Shown here one piece after another: positions 60,301-64,000 of a stretch of 64,000 nucleotides of DNA. Under the pieces are notes generated by a model that saw only the letters and a list, made by a program, of their open reading frames with translations, ran no database searches and had not been told where the DNA came from. The position numbers were made by a program, and so were the translations under genes. The stretch is taken from the NCBI GenBank assembly GCA_947179485.1, contig OX359245.1, positions 71,597,067 through 71,661,066 on the forward strand, given 5' to 3'. The DNA is from Allacma fusca (taxonomy: Eukaryota > Arthropoda > Collembola > Symphypleona > Sminthuridae). Within the stretch, counting starts at the first letter, position 1, and every line of letters begins with the position of its first letter.

Positions 60301-61924
60301 TCAAGGCAAATAGCTTCGATTTTATGAATCCATTTAAGCGTTAAGAAAAATCGATTTAAAATTCAAAGGGCAGGTCAAGTAGAAAAATGTCTTACGAATT
60401 CTGCAGAAGTGTGTCTCATAAGGACGCGCAGATCAGTTGACATCGGTCTTACAGAATTATATTAAACAGTACATTGTCATTAGAAGCGTATTCCTTTACA
60501 AAATTCGGCTTGGATAGAATGAAGCTCCCAGAGGGTTTAAAAGGATCGTGGTGATTAAAGAGAATTTTCTTACTCCTATAGATAAGAAGTATTCTGGTAG
60601 GAGTGTGACCGATGTGTCCGTTAATAATACTGCCCTGTACACGGTACAAGTAGTTTTGCTTCAGTCCTATTGTATAATATGTAATTTGTGTATTTTGACA
60701 GATGATATTGCCCGTCAGGGGATAGATCAGCTGATCAGCATGTCTTCAGCTAAGACCGAACTGAATGCGATGGCCGCAGTCACCATCGATGGAGGAAGTT
60801 GCTGGATGAACGAATGTAATTTAGGGAACCTCGTGACAGACGCAATGGTCCACTGTGCTCACAATCATAACTCCACTTCGGGTCTGGGACACGATTTCAT
60901 AAGTGTTTGGCACGGGGGGGCCTTTTTCCGAGATGTCGTCAATGCCACAGGTAGTCAGCCTTAAAGTGCCTCCAATTAAAATTTAGTGTTCCCAGTAGAT
61001 GTACATATAAGAATGTCAAAATTATTTTTACTTCATTGTATTATCCTCAGAAAAGATTAAGATTTTGGACGTACACAAGTGGTTACCCTACCATAACACG
61101 GCTTACTTGGTCAAGATGTACGGAAATACTCTGAGAGGGATGTTTGAGAAAAGTGCTACCGGTTTGAGGGAGGACCCCGCCTGGGGTCAATTTCTCCAAG
61201 TTTCCAGTTAAAGTTTTAGGGCATTTGGTCCCGGAATTTATTTTTAATATTTTTCAGACGCCAATAATTTTCAGGGTGACATTTTCTTGACACTTGATTT
61301 TTTTTTGGGCAGGTGGAGTGGAGGTGACTTACAGCGACAAGTACTTGTACAAAGTTAGAACGATCCATTACAATAATGGGATTCCTCAACTTGAGGAGAT
61401 TCGGGACAGTTCCGTGTACACAGTTATAATCCCATCGATCATTTACAGAGGGAAAACTGTGTATACCAATTTCCCCAAAGACCTCCTTTCAGTTCAGGGG
61501 AACTCCACGGGGATTAGTTTGGGTAGGTCCTTTCAATTTCAAAGTTTCGAGTTATTTTCCGATAGGTCAAAAAATTAAAATATAACGACGTCCATGATTC
61601 TTTTAAAGGATACGATGACGACTGCCTTATCCAATACTTGAACACTACCAAGAAAATAACGGTCGGGTTTGAGGAACGAATTTTTATGGGCGATGTTGAC
61701 AGAATTGAGTGCAACAAGAAAACAGGCTTGACAGTATTTCGTAAGTGATTGCTTTTAAAAATTGGATAAAAATAGATACCTTGGGAAATTATAATATAGA
61801 GGATGTTCATTTGATGGGATTTGCAGTGACGTTATTTATCGCGGCCCTTATCATCGGCAGTGCTTACGCCACTTGGAAATGTTTTATTCAGCCCCGTCGC
61901 GAAAATAATAACTTTTGTTTTTAA
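57359..61924 (+). CDS. 5'-nucleotidase-like membrane protein, probable pseudoenzyme (10 exons)
   Basis: Exons 57359-57487, 57735-58034, 58198-58395, 58482-58683, 58804-58965, 60702-60950, 61051-61206, 61313-61522, 61609-61740 and 61827-61924. All phases agree, giving 611 aa. Seen: signal peptide with core LFLFVAVISL; ITHWGDVRSH where ecto-5'-nucleotidases have LHTNDVH; a C-terminal domain with HGGAFFRD, DVHKWLPYHNTAYLVKMYGNTLRGMFEKS (compare LPF..T..LV.L.G..L...E); then a transmembrane helix (LFIAALIIGSAYATWKCF) and a short cytoplasmic end. The metal and active-site motifs appear lost: no GNHE, GHSG reads GSGN, GGH reads GGG, and the DAGD region reads ATGN. The family hydrolyses extracellular nucleotides; this member probably binds rather than cleaves. 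A transmembrane anchor replaces the usual GPI anchor. Confidence 0.82.
59294..60277. mobile_element. hAT-like MITE with GAGTACGAGTACGG arrays, in intron 5
   Basis: 984 bp. It starts TATAGCTCC and ends CCCAGCTATA, between perfect 8-bp duplications GTGCAGAG (59286-59293 and 60278-60285). Both arms (59305-59550 and 60030-60265) are degenerate GAGTAC/GTACTC arrays. No transposase. The ends fit YARNG less well than the others, so the hAT call rests on the 8-bp duplication. Confidence 0.82.
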
Positions 61925-62111
61925 AATTGTGATTTGACATTCTGTATGATACTTGTTCAGTGGACATTTACGTTTGTCATGACTCATTGGGGACCAGCAG
62001 GGGCTTTATTTGTAGAAATTGTATCACATATGTATGTCGTGTGCATGTTGGAATTCAATGGAGCTTTACATGGACTTTGTGATTTCTTTTATCTGATATT
62101 TCTACGGTTCT

Positions 62112-62117
62112 AATAAA
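62112..62117 (+). terminator. AATAAA polyadenylation signal of the 5'-nucleotidase-like gene
   Basis: AATAAATAAA about 190 bp after the stop codon. Confidence 0.6.
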
Positions 62118-63132
62118 TAAATTGTTCTTGAGAGAATATTAGGTGTTTAAGTTTTCATTAGCTGGGACAATATTTACAATGTTCGAAGGCCGATGTTAAA
62201 TCTATACGTTATTTGTATCTGTCCGTGGCCCGTAAATATTGTAAACATGCATGCGCACAAGCACATAAATATGTACGTTTCTGTAAAAAGATTGCTTTCA
62301 AAATCTAGGATAAAATTACAATTTAGGTTTACATTCGTAAGTGAACACTATTGCTGGAATTTTATACATGTTATAAAATAGTCTTTAAATGGTACGCCTA
62401 AGCCACTGGTCTTATATGTTGGGTAAAAATTCATATTTGCATAATTGTTCCAACGAGATATAGCAAATGAACTTGACTTAAGTATCGTTGACATTTAATT
62501 GCTGAATTTCAATGACACCGTCATAAGAAGGGAACATGTACATATACATATCTACGACTTCGTTCATGAATGTATTGCCTACAGTCACTACAGTGTGAAT
62601 AATTTAGTATGAATGATTCTTACTTGATTACAGAACAACATTACATCCCCACACCTTACCTAGAAAATGTTTGCACGATACTACTAAAAGCTTTCAAATA
62701 ATCCATAAATAATAATACCATACTTTAAAGTATTGGATAATTTTTTTAATTATTATGTATGTACATATATCTGTGTAACGTCTTGAATAATTTCTAATAT
62801 CTAATTCAAATGCTTTTTTTCCCACATTTGTTTACGAGATTCTTAAAGCAAGAAACACTCATCAATTAAATTACGTGTACGTAAGTTTTAAAACCAATAT
62901 TTCAGTAAAGATTAGCAGATCAGTAATGATTTACTCCTATCAAAGGATCGTATATAAATGTATATACATATGTATATATATATATATACATACTGTTGAA
63001 GAAATATAACACTCCTGTTCAAAGTTTGATTACTCTTGTATTCTTACATAATTCAAAGGAAACAACATTTTGGTCTAAACGATACCTGGACCTTCACTAT
63101 TTCCAATAATTTATTTGATTAAAATGGGCTAG
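62118..63132. other. Intergenic spacer
   Basis: No supported gene; a TA-rich microsatellite lies at about 62951-62990. Confidence 0.5.
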
Positions 63133-64000
63133 GGAAAACTTACCCTCATTTTCATAATATGTCAAATAATAAATTGTATATCAGACAAATCCCAACACTC
63201 TATAAATTTCACTTCTGTGACGAACATTTTTCAAAACTGTGCAATAAATGTTTTACAATTTCAAGCGCCCCCGTTTTTAAGTGGTGAATCCGCATGGCCT
63301 TATATGCTTCTGTTTTTAGTTAACTACAGATACAGTAAGGCGACCATTATTTCTGAATACGATACAAAACAAAGTTACCGAGCACATATGAGGTATTTGA
63401 GGTGTACCGTTAGCGTCGCCATTATCGGTGGAAATTCTCACCCAAAGGATTTGGATCTTGAAAGTATCAGACTTGAGCAGCTCAAGGATTTCTTTGTCCC
63501 AGGTGTTTTCCGACTAACTGCACACCCAACGTGGGTGATCTTCTTGCAATTCAATACAGAATCAAATACTCATTTACAACACATTGCGAATTTAATCCAA
63601 AGGAATGCAGACATAAGTGCTGTCGTTTTTGTTTTGTCACCAATCACGGACACAAAACTGGGGAAACATTTTACGGGATATTACATCTGCAACCATTACT
63701 TTCACTGCCAAGTGTCCTTTTCCTGCTCCAGTTCCACGTGCTTATTGGTAATGACTCGTGTATTTGAAACTTCGACAAATTTAGGTAAGGACGTAGGATG
63801 GACTCAAGTCCAATTATTTGACAAGTCGAACGAGGAAGTTTCTGTGTTCATTCTCGGAAATCCATTTAGCCGCAAACATACGTGGGGAATGATGAAAAGT
63901 TTGTTTTACTTTATTACCCAAGAATACCAGCTAAACTATTCAAGTCAGTCTGGTCAATCATTGAAACATAAATCATTGAATGTGTTCTTACGAGTAGATG
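63133..64000 (+). CDS. Unidentified protein, first large exon, runs off the window
   Basis: A frame of 289 codons stays open from 63133 to the window edge (frame of GAT at 63361), far longer than expected in DNA this AT-rich. It begins directly after TAG at 63130-63132, which fits a splice acceptor, so the start codon is probably in an upstream exon. The first encoded residues are hydrophobic (LTLIFIICQIINCI), like a signal peptide. Then come about 260 mostly soluble residues with NFT and NYS glycosylation-type sites. The style recalls the ligand-binding N-terminus of divergent arthropod ionotropic receptors, but no diagnostic channel motif is inside the window. That identity is a weak guess. 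Confidence 0.5.

Overview
This is a eukaryotic, AT-rich nuclear window. It has short spliced genes with GT..AG introns, AATAAA polyadenylation signals and very many transposable elements. The gene families (a trissin-receptor-like neuropeptide GPCR, a secreted trypsin, a 5'-nucleotidase-like membrane protein, a scramblase-like protein) point to an arthropod. A hexapod or crustacean such as a springtail is possible, but that narrower placement is a guess.

Layout. 401-4285 (+): four-exon neuropeptide GPCR. 5258-14636 (+): complete Ty3/gypsy-type LTR retrotransposon (element 1) with identical 339-bp LTRs, a 4-bp target duplication and intact gag and pol, joined by a textbook -1 frameshift signal. 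14.6-29.6 kb: gene-poor, holding a solo LTR (15570-16151), several non-autonomous hAT-type MITEs proven by 8-bp target duplications, a minisatellite and a large inverted array. 29589-31632 (-): scramblase-like gene. 32.1-45.6 kb: a nested stack in which a degenerate repeat holds two hAT MITEs; one MITE was split by a second gypsy-type retrotransposon (element 2, minus strand, 33311-45336), which itself carries an intact Tc1 transposon (34455-36132). 45602-50466 (-): two non-autonomous Helitrons joined exactly head to tail, with two MITEs and a truncated retroposon inside. 51083-52452: another hAT MITE. 53381-54334 (-): secreted trypsin. 57359-61924 (+): ten-exon 5'-nucleotidase-like protein that has lost its metal ligands, with a MITE in intron 5. 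63133-64000 (+): start of an unidentified gene that runs off the window.

The most notable signals are: (1) the same frameshift architecture in two different retroelements (T TTA AAC, 6-nt spacer, hairpin); (2) a palindromic word close to TTCCYNAGGAA scattered through element 2 in several reading frames and in non-coding parts; (3) MITE families whose arms are filled with degenerate arrays of a short word related to their own termini; (4) the seamless Helitron tandem; (5) the apparent 5'-nucleotidase pseudoenzyme.

The host genes do not form a pathway; they are independent loci separated by transposon-rich DNA. Exon boundaries come from reading splice signals and protein family patterns by eye, without transcripts or database searches.
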